Shown here one piece after another: positions 32,881-52,230 of a stretch of 64,000 nucleotides of DNA (its first letter is position 1; each line of letters begins with the position of its first letter). This stretch comes from Holacanthus passer (taxonomy: Eukaryota > Chordata > Actinopteri > Pomacanthidae): the NCBI GenBank assembly GCA_025331565.1, contig JAFREQ010000045.1:1240001-1304000 (forward strand), given 5' to 3'. Below the pieces are notes generated by a model. It searched no databases. It had not been told where the DNA came from and saw only the letters and a program-made list of their open reading frames with translations. The translations under genes were made by a program, and so were the position numbers.

Positions 32881-35593
32881 CCATCCAAAACTTTAACCTG
32901 TTAGAAAAACAATACAGCACGTCCTATTGTGAAATTATCATTTTTTTCTGACAGCATAGTTCGATTTTTTTCAAGTGCAGACATGCTGCATGCTGCACAT
33001 TTCATTTTAGGCACGAATGATTAGAGAATGATTGCATTACACAGAGAAACCGCTTCAGTATTATCAGAAATCCCCTTCTCCCCCTGTGTAATAATAGGAT
33101 CTGTCTGTTTTGAGCAGAGCTTCAATCTGTGGTTTGGCCACATTTACAGAGTCAGCACATTCTGCCTCAATACCCCATTCCAGTATAATTCCTCTGAAAG
33201 AGTAAACTTTAAATGGAAAAACAGACTTTTGCCCACTCATCCTCTAAAGCTCTCTCATAGACAATCCTAAACACATTTGTCTCTGATTACAACAGAGCGG
33301 ATGTCATAACTCTCTGTGAGGGGAAAAGTAAGAATCGTTCAGGGTTGGTTTGAGAGACGGATGTGTCACCAGATAGATGATGGTTGGTTGGCGTGTGCTC
33401 AAATGTCCTCTCAGGAGAGAAAGATATGAAGAAATCCTGCAGGCTGAGGAGGCCTTTTTGCCTCTGTGCACTTTTTATGGACTCATTTAGGTTTACAACT
33501 GGGTCTAGGTTCGTTATCTTGTGTTTGCTTGTCTTGTTCTGTTGGGTTGCAGGTAAACCAGCGGTGCAGCTGTGGCCAGGTCTAATTGCTAATTCATGGC
33601 ACCTGCTCTGAAGTTTTTAAAAGCTGCTTCCTCTTCCACCCGGCAGCACTCTGTCCCCTGGCTTCCACTCTGTTTGGTTCTGGTTTATTTTGTTTGCCTT
33701 TATCTTAATTTCCTTTTAGTTGTAGTTACAATGCTTGTGTGTTCTTCCCTTCTTTGTCCAGCCTTGAGGGAAAATGGGGGCTCATCCCAAATGCAAACCC
33801 ATTCAGTAAAGATGAAATCCAGCCTTAGTGTGATGAATGAGGAATTGTTGATTGCCATGCTGGTGACCAATCTAGTGTGTGACCATTTGTCAATTTTTAA
33901 GAAGAAACATTGAAATCAAAGCTATTTATTTGGGTAGTTGTTGAGGATGTTTCCCAGTATTGAATGACTTTTCTGATTGGTAGCAACATTTTCTCAAAAT
34001 TAAAACAAATTATACAACATCATGAATTTCAGTTGATGACAAGATGTTTACCTTGAAACCTGGGTGGTGGACCTACAGCATAGTTCAAGATATTTGGGGC
34101 TTTGATTATTGCCCAAGTAAAATTTTACACCCATGTTTAATCATGCAGCTGAGAGGAGGAAAATTAGGGCTTCTACATCCCCTGTTTTCTAATTTGTCAC
34201 CCCCTCAATGACAAACTGCCACGCCCTGGACCTGCAGCGACGGTGTGAACGCAGATGTTTCCAATTAAGCATCCTGCCCCTAATTAAAAGAACATCTGTA
34301 GATTTCTATATTAAGAGAAATGATCAGCAGTTTCAAAGTCACTCTGCTCCAGTTGCTCACACACCATGACAACGTAAACCTGCTTCCTCATCCCTTCTCG
34401 TGAAGCAAACATAAATTTGAATCTCCGACAAGGCCATATGCTCAGGTCGTACTCCCAAACTTGCATCTCTGCCCTTGTAAATCCTCTGCCAGCTCCTATT
34501 CTTTCAGGAAATCAAACATCGGGGGCTCGTAAAAGCAAAACTGCTCAGAAAGAAAGAAAAACATAAAGATGGACACATCTGTCAGGGAACAAAGAACATC
34601 TGCGTCGATGGAGGCAGGCGTTCCCTTTTCATTGAGAAGCATTGTGAGCTGTGGCAGAGCTTCACTCGGAGGAAGTCTTTCTGAGCCATAACTCTGTCCT
34701 CATGCACACCGGCAGACAAAACCCAGTGAAGAGCGCAGAGGCCAAGGTGACGGCAGGTTAGCGAACTGCCTGAGTGTTTTTAACAGGCTGTATAATGGAC
34801 TGTGGTTGTCTTCTCTGTGCATCTGTTGGACCTCATGTTTTATGGCTCCATCCTTATTGTGTCTCCAGCGAAGCTTGGAGAGGCCCTATAAGAGTCAAGG
34901 CAGCCCGAACGTCTGCTTGCTTTATTTCCTCTCTATGGAAATCCAAGTTCCAGTTATAAAAGTCATAAATCAGATCTGGAGGTTTGGGCCATCGATAAAC
35001 TCATGCAGTTGGCCCTGTGGATGTTGTTCCATCTGTAATACTTTTGCTGCACAAACTGATGTGAAATGCTGATTTTATAGTTTTGTAGGCCATTTTTTTA
35101 GACTGTGGCAAATTACTGGCAAAGGGTTATTTAAAATGTTCCCAGTTCTAGTCATGTGCACTTTTTGCAACAAAGTTAACCCCTTCAGCTAATGAATTTA
35201 TCCCTTAATTTTCTTTTCATTAGAAACTTCTTCCACATTGCAGAGTGTGACATTATGTACATGTGTATGTATCTTCTCATTCACTTTTGCTATATGATGC
35301 TTAGCCCTCTGTAAATTAAAATATCCAAACCCAAGTTTACAAACCCAAGGCTACACAATGACATCATAAGGAAATATTCTAGAAATTAATTTACATAGTT
35401 TCCATAAACCTCAAAGTTTTTTGTGTTGAGAAACAGCTAATGTGAGTCAGTTCAAAGGTAACAAATCCACATACCAGCACCTCTAAAACTCACAAATTAA
35501 CACATTATATCATGTAATGTGAAAAAAAAGAAGAATACATGGTTTTGCAGGGGATTATGTGTCAGACTATGTCTTGGTCAGTAGTCAGTGACT
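32881..35593. other. Intergenic DNA, pyrimidine-rich block at 33440-33780, otherwise nothing recognised
   Basis: The block at 33440-33780 has low-complexity wording like the retroelement-style tail at 22571-23095, without a convincing coding match. The remainder shows no gene, RNA or repeat that I can support. Confidence 0.35.
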
Positions 35594-35656
35594 TGAGAGT
35601 GGTGTTGATCTTGGCAAGAATACATTTTTCTCAAAATGTCAAACTATTCCTTTAAG
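35594..35656 (+). repeat. 3' fragment of the percomorph repeat seen at 25400-25720
   Basis: Reads GAGAGTGGTGTTGATCTTGG.. and ends TCAAACTATTCCTTTAA, matching the end of the repeat at 25400-25720. Only the last roughly 60 bp are present. Confidence 0.5.
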
Positions 35657-37924
35657 GTTTTAAACTCTATAGAGCAGACTGTTGTAAACATATTCAAAGT
35701 CATATTTTATGTATTGCCATTTCTCGTCCACCACGTCAGTACAGTTAACATAAAGTGAGAATATAAAAAAAGGAAAAACATATTGTGCAAAGAAAAGCTT
35801 CATCTTTACAAACTGGCCAACATTATAAATCATAAACTGTATGACTCAGTCAGACGGTGTCTTCTCCAGATTGCACGGCAGCACACAACATTAACTACAT
35901 ACTGTGCAGGTCCATGATTTACTGTGCACACTGGGAATAGCTAATGTCTCCATGACCGACACTTTAATCTGTGGTGAGACCTCCAGCTTGCAACTTCACC
36001 ATATAAATCTGAGACACAGTGTCCTGCAGAAGGCCCAGACTATGAGTTACAGCCTTCTGTGTGAACGCTATACACACATATTTACATCAGATGGGCTCAA
36101 ACAAAAACTAGAGTCCCCTTAGATTTTTATATAAATTGCTTCATGATTTTCAACAGAATCAAAAGAAACATTTTACAATTTTTAGTCAAGCCTACACCAA
36201 GCCAGATATCATTAAAACATAACGATAATGATAACACCTGCAGGACTGTCGTCTGCCAAAAGCACACCCATCTGCCAGGATGTCAACATTAATGCTGTTA
36301 TATCTACACGCCTCCATTACTCTCACGCTGCTGTGAATAAGCAACCACAGGTGCCTCACAATAACACGATTTACTGCTTCATATAAAACTGTCAAGTGTG
36401 GATAATAACCATCCCTTGAATGCTCTGGCATCCTTGAACGTCATGTGATTTCACCAAGCTGTGTTAGAGGCAACTGTTCAGTTCTCAGACATTTTTTTGC
36501 AACTTTTGCATTGTAGCATAATCTGTCTGATTATGTTTGACATGTTTTACAAGGCAACACATTAAATCAGATGTGGTGTTTTATACTTTTATCCTTTCCA
36601 GATAACGGTTTGTGGTTTCATTTCTGAGAAGGATTAACATCTCTCATAATGTTCTTTGCACATGTATGTCGTATCAGCTCTGATGAGGCCGAGACTGCAA
36701 TCACACTTATATGCCGGAAATGTAACTTGCATATCTCATAAGTGCAGTGCAAATTAAAACTTACCTTGATGTTATAAAAAAAGATACGTCTATAGCAAAA
36801 TGTTTTGGTTTCTTCATTTGTCAGGCTTGTTTTTGCAGTATGAAACTGTGAATTTCACCTTTTAAAATCTGAAATGTCAGTATAGTATTATATTTGTCTT
36901 ATGCACAACACAATCCTTAAATACAAATACTTACAAAATGTATACTGTAAATGTAGGTCACTGCTCTGCAAGTAAATATTTGGGAAATTGTTTTTTTCTT
37001 TTGAGACAGTGCTGTTTAATTAATCATGGAGGATAAATGGGATGCAATATTGCAGTATCGACAAATTCAGATACTTTTTTGCTGAATCATTCAGACAACT
37101 CAAGTTACAGTTAAGTGGCCTACAATTAAAGCAACAGGAAAATTTACTGTCAGATGAAATGAAATTTATCGACTATACAGAGATTATGGGAAAAATATAC
37201 AGTACACATTGCATATGATGCAAGATAAATTCCTTAGAAATCAAGCAATAAAGTACAGTTGCAGTCTATATTGCAGCAGTAAAACATCTGCTCTCTGTGC
37301 AGTCATGTGCTTTTACACATTACGCTCTTTACTGCACCAACAAATACGGAGAAAATCAATGAGCTGCTGATCTCACTTTTATGATTCTGTACAAGAGGAG
37401 AGAAATTTTAATCCATCTCTCAAGTATTATTTTTGTTGAGTATACTGGGAGCATGTGCACCACCCCATGGTGCATGAGGGGCCCCCAAAAACCACATGAT
37501 CCACTAATTGACTCCCAGGGCCATCCTGTGGTTGAAGCAAACTAAGCAACCTCTCAGAAGCTGCTCTCTGCTGTTTTTTCTCTCATTGTGTAGTCTGTTA
37601 AGTCCCCTCTTGAAGGCTGCACCCAAAATAGTTCAATGTTTAACACGTCAGGAAAAATAAGATCTTGTAAAAAAACAGACCAATTTGCAAACTATAAACA
37701 GACAAGAACAGAACAGCTTATTTTTGCAGTATTTTACTTTATTTTCAGGTCAGTCCTGTTGACATCACTTTGTCATGTCAGCTTATTAATTAAATCCTTT
37801 AACTGTTGTGTTTATTATATTGACGCAAATGCTGGCCTGAAAGCTGGAAATTACACAAACCTGCACCCTGGTGGACAAAAGACGTATTCCACTGCACATA
37901 TCCTGGCTGCAGTGCGCCTCCAGC
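35657..37924. other. Intergenic DNA upstream of prpf4b, nothing recognised
   Basis: A/T-rich sequence with no gene or repeat that I can support. The prpf4b promoter probably occupies the last few hundred bases. Confidence 0.4.
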
Positions 37925-37937
37925 CCACCAGGTGGCG
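37925..37937 (+). promoter_or_regulatory. CTCF-like core motif at the prpf4b promoter
   Basis: CCACCAGGTGGCG matches the CTCF core, 82 bp upstream of the prpf4b start codon, so probably in the promoter or 5' UTR. It has a partial mirror 50-60 bp upstream (CACCCTGGTGG at 37863-37873). Confidence 0.4.
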
Positions 37938-38018
37938 TGTCAGCATTTTGATATACTTGTACTTGTCTGTTTAAAAAAAAAAATATTCGAAGAAGAAAAA
38001 GCTCCTCAGCTGAGGAAA

Positions 38019-45978
<7,960 letters not shown>

Positions 45979-46895
45979 CCCTGAACGCCACACACTCCCA
46001 GAGCAGACATGGAACCAACCACTAAAACAGCTCTGACAGGAACTCTGCAGTGATGCAGCCAACCCACAGACTTCTCTTCAGAATGTCATGGATTTTTGTT
46101 CTTCCTCAACTTTATTTTGTTTATGGATACATAGTTGTGTTTTATTGTAAATAGATCATTGAAATGGTAGCCATTCTTGAAGACATTGATTTTGAGATTT
46201 ATCATTGTAAACTTACCCTCATACCCAGCAATGCAGTTATGGACTTTTTTTCTTATTTAACTGGCATTGGAGTGACAGATGTTTTAAAGAAAAATATAAT
46301 TCCTGTAAATACTGTATGTCTATTGCATTAACAATCTCAAGCAGCAGACAGTCGAGTTTCGTTGTAGTTGCAGATGTCTAAAAACATCATTTCTTTTTTT
46401 TAAAACCACAATTCTCATTGTGGGGCGATGCATGCTTTTGAATGTGCACCCTTTGTGCTCTAGATTTCTGTGGTGCAGGCCTGTGTAAATGCTCTGTATG
46501 TGCATCGGTGTCCCACATAGGAAGGAATAGATGCATATTATGTACTCCTTGGACAAGATTTTTTTTTTTTCAAAGCAGGTAGTCATTGTTTTCTGTTGCT
46601 GGACATTTCCATGTTTTTTTTTGTTTTGTTTTTTAACCTTCCTCCCCCTCCAGCACTCTGGCTCGGTCCTGGCTCTTAAGGCTCTCACATTCAAGTGCCT
46701 CCTGTATGAGCCTAGTGTGTAAAACACCAAACAATGCTGGCCTGTTGAAGCCACACCTGTGACCCCCCCTTCTCTCCCATTGTTGTATATAATCCACCGT
46801 TACTGTCATTTCATGTGTGATTAATTTCTTTTCCCCATTAAGTGGTAACAAACAATCTTGTGATTTCAATAAAGACTAGTTGTGGAAACGCTGCT
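45979..46895 (+). other. prpf4b: prpf4b 3' UTR with poly(A) signals
   Basis: Non-coding sequence after the stop. AATAAA at 46868-46873 is the best poly(A) signal, with cleavage expected near 46890; a second AATAAA lies at 46931-46936. T-rich runs lie at 46559-46570 and 46613-46633. Confidence 0.65.
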
Positions 46896-46936
46896 GAAAG
46901 AGCACCTTCAGTATAAGACAACTTTTCGGTAATAAA

Positions 46937-48035
46937 ATGTTTCCTATTGTATACCAAACCCCCTTTCTTCATTCTATCCCCGACGTGTTGGCACGGTGAA
47001 AGACATGACGTCCTGTACATCCTGTTTATCAACAGCTCGATTCATAAAAATTGTTAAAGTATTGGATGGGAAGCGAAACAGTCCTGGAACATGTGTACAG
47101 ATTTCACAACTGGATGCGCGCTCTCCAAAAAGCTTTTTTGATCCTTGTACCCTTCTAAGTGCAGTCTGAAGATGGCAAGAGAGTGAAAGGGGATATTGCT
47201 GCAGCCTCCAGAGCATCAAAAGTAAAAACGGTCTATCTTGTATCCAGTTGGAACAATTTACAGCTCTCATGCTCGCTCTCTGCACTGGAAAGTCTAACTG
47301 TCCCCTTCATTTCCGTCACATGATTGCACTTGTGTTGAGCTTCTAAAAAGCATAATGGGAGACTCGCTTAGAATAGATTCCCATTTTTCTCTGTCTGGAA
47401 AGTTAGGGAGTGATGCAAGAGCTCTCTGTGCTTGCCCGAAGCGCACTAAAAGGAGTTCTGATATGAGCTGATGGGCCGTCAGCCTTGAAGGGTCTGTAAA
47501 TACGTTTGGACTATAGTGGAATAACCACTGGTAAAGATGTCCGTGTGAATGAGCAGGGATACTAACACCTACTGGCTTTAATCTCAACACAGAGAGACGA
47601 GGGCTTGACTGCTCTTAATGTGAATATGTAACCAAACAATTTATAGCTGTGCTGTCAAGCTCACACCTCACGATGTAATTGTAATTTCCTGTGATGATCA
47701 GAAGAGGGAATCAGAAGCACTCGATATTCTCCATGAATGAAGTTACTGATGGTGACTGATCTTTGAACTTGTGTTTATTTTTAATGAGAGGTGCACATTC
47801 CCAAAAAGTCTAAAGTAACTTTAGGTTATATATTTATTTACAAGTTACATAACATGATTTCTTTGTATGTGGTTTGATTTATAGTAATATATGGAGTGTG
47901 CACAAATACAGAAGTAGTCATTCCGTATATCCTCCATCTTTCCTCCATCAAAAACATAATTCAAACCAAAATGTTTCATATATTATCAAACCCGGCATAT
48001 AAAGAAGAAAAGAGACTTAAAATATAATTTCCATT
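46937..48035. other. Convergent prpf4b-gli3 intergenic gap, nothing recognised
   Basis: About 1.1 kb between the two 3' ends. No repeat family or coding sequence was recognised. Confidence 0.45.
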
Positions 48036-49852
48036 TTTATTAAAACCATACAAACATTTGTAGTCAGTTATAAAAGAGCAAAGTGGCTCTTCTGGCGGAG
48101 GGGCAGTGCTGGGCCCTCGAAGCTCCGCTCTGAGCCAGATCTGTCTGGCCTCTACCCAGGGCCTGGGAATCCCTGCTTTCAAAGTCAATTCTTTATTGGC
48201 CCCAGGATACTCCCCATTTCCTCTGCTAAACCTACAGAAAGAGTATTGTATTTACACATTATATATAAAAGAGCACAATAAATGTGAAAACTTAAAAAAA
48301 CAAAACAAAATCAAAGAAAAGTAGAATGCATTTCGCAAATCTTAACTTTTCTGATATTCAGACTTTTCTTATATAAATGTTCTGTCATTTTCTCTTTTTT
48401 TCAGGTCTCACAAGACACTTTAAATGTTTCTCTTTAATTTTTTCATAATTCACAATGGAAGATTGGCAGTGATCTTTCTCTTTACCGACAGGCAGATACT
48501 TATAAGGCACATACCTCAATGTGATTTCCCTCCTTCAAAAGGAAATGATTTCTACTTTTTTGAAAGAAAAAACAACACCATCAATGCACAGCTACAAAAA
48601 TGACAAATGTACCAAAGAACAATAAAACAATTTGTACCTCATTGCTTTGACGCTGAATAAAAGGTAAACTACTCAATATTCTGTGTTCAGTCACATAAGA
48701 CTGCAAGGCAATACTAACACTGTTGACAAAGTCACTGCAATACTTGATGGCAGTACACATTCTGAATTTAAGAGCTTTGGAGAAAACAATACAGATGATT
48801 TCCTATGAAACAAAACACATCACTTTACAGCATTTATCATCATGAGAGGGAGGTTCATGTGCTGTGGACCGCTGTTGGTCTTTAAGACAGATCAAAAACA
48901 TGAAGTACTCATATCTATTCATGTAAGCATACATAAAGCACCAAATGGGACGTTTTGATCATCAAGGAGAAAATGTCCGTGTTCATATCAGCTCCAAGCA
49001 ACCGTGCAATCCAACGTCAATAAACAAGATTATCACAAACAGAATATAAAAACACTGTTATATACACTTGTGAGTACCTTAGCAGACTAACTAAATCGAG
49101 CCATTTAGATATCAAGTAGACGACTATCTACGGTGCCTTGAAGACTTGGGTGTGTCCATTTTTTTTTTTTTTTTGGACTCGATACCTTGTTACTCTTGAC
49201 AAAAACACCACTTGGTAAAACTCGGTAGAAGCACTGAAACATTTACAGATTCACAAAAGTAATATACAAACAAAATGACAACAAATGTAAATACACCACT
49301 TATTAAAACCTATGATATATAAAGTTATCATCGGGACCTGTTTCATTCATGACCATGTCTGACCTGCTGTAATAAGAATGGATTTAGCGGTTTTGTACCT
49401 GTGCGATCAGAACGGTAGATACTTGGCACATGGGCTAGTCTATGTACGTATATAGACAGTGTTCATGTTTAACCTTGAATACATGCATTTTTACCATCAG
49501 TGTGTACAGCAAAAACAGTGACAATACACAGAATACTGTTTTAAAGAAGTGAGCTTTTGCCCACCATCACATAGTAATACAAAGAGAAGAGCTTCCAAAA
49601 ATAGCCTACATTCCAGAAAAGGAATATAACTATTTATCTATACATAATTTTGACACATCCCATTTCTGTGTGGGATGACATTTTTTACAAAATAAATGGG
49701 TTTGGCAACTGCCTGTTCCACAACACTTTTAAGTACGTAATAAAGTTCTCATAATTGCCACTTTGGTCTTAATCTTCACATACACCAGAGTTTTTCTCTT
49801 CCTTTTTTTCCATTTTTCCTAAGGGAGGAGAAAGCTGAGAGAGAGAGAGCAG
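48036..49852 (-). other. gli3: gli3 3' UTR (probable extent)
   Basis: A/T-rich sequence after the gli3 stop, without repeats. Minus-strand AATAAA signals lie at 48192-48197 and 48036-48041. A 3' UTR of about 1.7-1.8 kb is plausible; mammalian GLI3 has a long 3' UTR. The true cleavage site is unknown. Confidence 0.4.
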
Positions 49853-52230
49853 CTACTGCATGATAGCCAGGAACTTGCTCTCCTCAGCAAGGGTGGTGAG
49901 GAGAGAGCTCATGTCTCCAATCGCCATGTTGTTGAGGCCGGGGGCCACACTGTGGAAGGCCGCGGATGCTCGAGGGGTGGTCAGGCGTGATGAGGTCCTG
50001 GACAGACCCTGGAAAATGGAGGGACTCAACACTCCTGAGACCAGGCTACCCTGGTCAAAGCCATCCTCCAGAATGGCACCAAAGTCCAGACTTACCCCCT
50101 CATCTAATACAACAGGCACATTGCCGTCCACTGTGCTGGTCACCTGGTCTGCACCAGGGGAGAGAAGGGCAACCGAGTTCCCGCTGCCGCTGCCACCACC
50201 TTGTCCCACAGACTCAGCCATGGAGTCCAGTAAGCACTGGTCCTCCAGGACAGGGAACGAGGAGGCCTTGTGATCCGCTGGTTCGTAAGAGAGGCAGTCA
50301 CCAAAGCCCTGCTCTAAGTATCCATGGTCTGGGGCCTCCAGTTTCAGCCCAGATACCTGATGCGCTAGGGAACAGTGGTCCCCACTTCTCTGCAGTTGTT
50401 GCTGCTGGTTGAGGCTAGCCTGGATTTCACCGGCGTTCTCGGCATTGAGGTACTGCTGGCTCCTGACCAAGTTCCTGTAACCATTGATCGGTGGGCGAGG
50501 AGCGTGGACCTGTCGATTGTGATGAAGAGCAGTTCCCTGGGAGAGTGTGAGTGGGTTGTCTATAGAAACCCTGCTAAGGACTAGGTTGTTCCCAACTTGG
50601 CAAGATGTGCTACTGCTGTGGTTCTGCTGGAAGTGGCTCTGTTTTTGAGGTCCATTGGTGGCCTGCTGTTTGAAGCCCTGCGGAAGAGGCCCATCAAGGA
50701 TCTGTGAGAAGTTAGACCTTCCAAAGGTATTTGTAGAGTTGTGACCAGTAACTCTCATCTCCATGCAGGAGTTTGGCGACGTCTCTAGCTTCACCACAGG
50801 GTTTACACAGCAAGCACTTTGAGACTGATTAGTCTGGGCACAACTGTTCTGGAAATCGAGGGGCACTTGCTGCTGAACCACCATGTTTCCAAACCTGCCA
50901 AAAGGTGCAGATACGCCTTCTGACCACCTTCCACACTGTGTCTGATGGTTTTGTTCCCTCTGAGGAGACCTGTCAGCACTACCAGAGCTCACTTCATTCC
51001 ACTGGATGGGAAGCTTACTAGGACTCTTTCGCTCTGCTATCTGGTGGTGCTGGAGACTGTGGGACTCAGGGAAGGCCATATTCAACCCTGAAGTCTGGAT
51101 CTGTTCTATTTCCTCCATAGATGGATGGGAGGTGTCCCTTTGGCTACAAGCTATTTGGTCCTCAATGTGCATGTAGGAGCCACCATCCACCTGAACCTGG
51201 GAGTGGAGATACTGCACCAGGTCATCTGGTAGCATATCCTCATCCCCAAGCAACAGGCCAGCCTCCCCATCATCCTCCATGGCCAGGGCTTCTAAGGCTG
51301 CATGTTCTGCGATGCTAGGGGTGTATGGTGAGTGCTGCAGGCCTCTCTGCAGGTTGCCCTCTGAGCGCGTGTAGTTCTGTAGGCTAAAGTTGCGCATTTC
51401 AGGTGTAGAATGATGAGACAGAGGTGGAAGAGGGTGGAGGTTGTTAAGGCTGTTGAAGCGTTGCACTGGAGGCAGACTGCAAATATCAGGAGCCTGCGTC
51501 CGCACTGGGTCACTGGCCCTCCGGTTCCCATTCAGTGGTCCCTCGCCAGGATAGAGGACCCTCCTCCTGTAACCTGCATGCCCCATATACCCATTGGTGT
51601 ACCCATTGGTGCCATCACTGCAGCGATGTGGCCTGACTAGAGGTGGCAAAGAGTGGTTGCTACCACCCTCATCCATCATGGCCATGCGAGTCTTCAAGCT
51701 CATGCGCTCCATGTTGGGTAGAGGTGTGGGAGGTGGGCCGCCAGTTGCCGCTGCATACTTGGCTTTCAGGTGGTAATGCTGTGCTGGGGTTAAATTGAGC
51801 ATCCCCCGTGACCCCCCTCCTCCTCCTATACCCACTCCCCCCATACCTCCACAGCCCCCACCTGAGAGTACCCCTCCACCCCCTCCTCCCGCCCCACCTC
51901 CATACTGGCTTGCCTCGCTGGACCGGCGGGAGGCATCAGTGGAGATAGGGTCGTAAGAGTCGGTGGAGCTAAGGTTGTGGAGGCGGCGGTGGTGGGCGGC
52001 TGCCATCGTACCCTCACTCTGGGACGCCTGGCTGGAGCGTCGACTGGAGAAGCAGGGGGAGATGCCTGAGGAGCGCCGACTGCTGCTCAAGTAGGCTGAA
52101 CTGGTGGCGCTACCGCTGCTGTCACGCCGGTCTCGGAGCAAATTAAGCACTGTTAGCTCTGTGCTGCCCAGCTCAGCATGAGCAGGTGGCTGAGGAGCAG
52201 ACACCCCCCACTGCCTGCCCAGACAGGATC
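49853..52230 (-). CDS. gli3: gli3 last exon: processing determinant, phosphodegron and C-terminal activation region
   Basis: Encodes 791 residues and the stop at 49853-49855. In order: RRDSS and SRRSS phosphorylation clusters; DSYDPISTDASRRSSEAS; a Gly-rich insert; LNLTPAQHYHLKAKYAAATG; PPPTPLPNMERMSLKTR; RRASDPVRT; LPDDLVQYL; the PIQWNEVSSGSAD motif; a Gln/Ser-rich middle; LSPGADQVTSTVD; LDFGAILEDG (activation core); LSPSIFQGLSRTSSRLTTPR; and GDMSSLLTTLAEESKFL. All are diagnostic of GLI2/3 C termini. Confidence 0.95.

Noticed and set aside
37636..37974. 112-codon plus-strand frame upstream of prpf4b
   Set aside because: Low coding quality and located in promoter/5' UTR sequence; more likely non-coding.
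49853..52230. gli2 instead of gli3 as the identity of the minus-strand zinc-finger gene
   Set aside because: The linker before the fingers, the PIQWNEVSSGSAD context and the AEESKFLAIMQ C terminus fit GLI3 better than GLI2 as I recall both.
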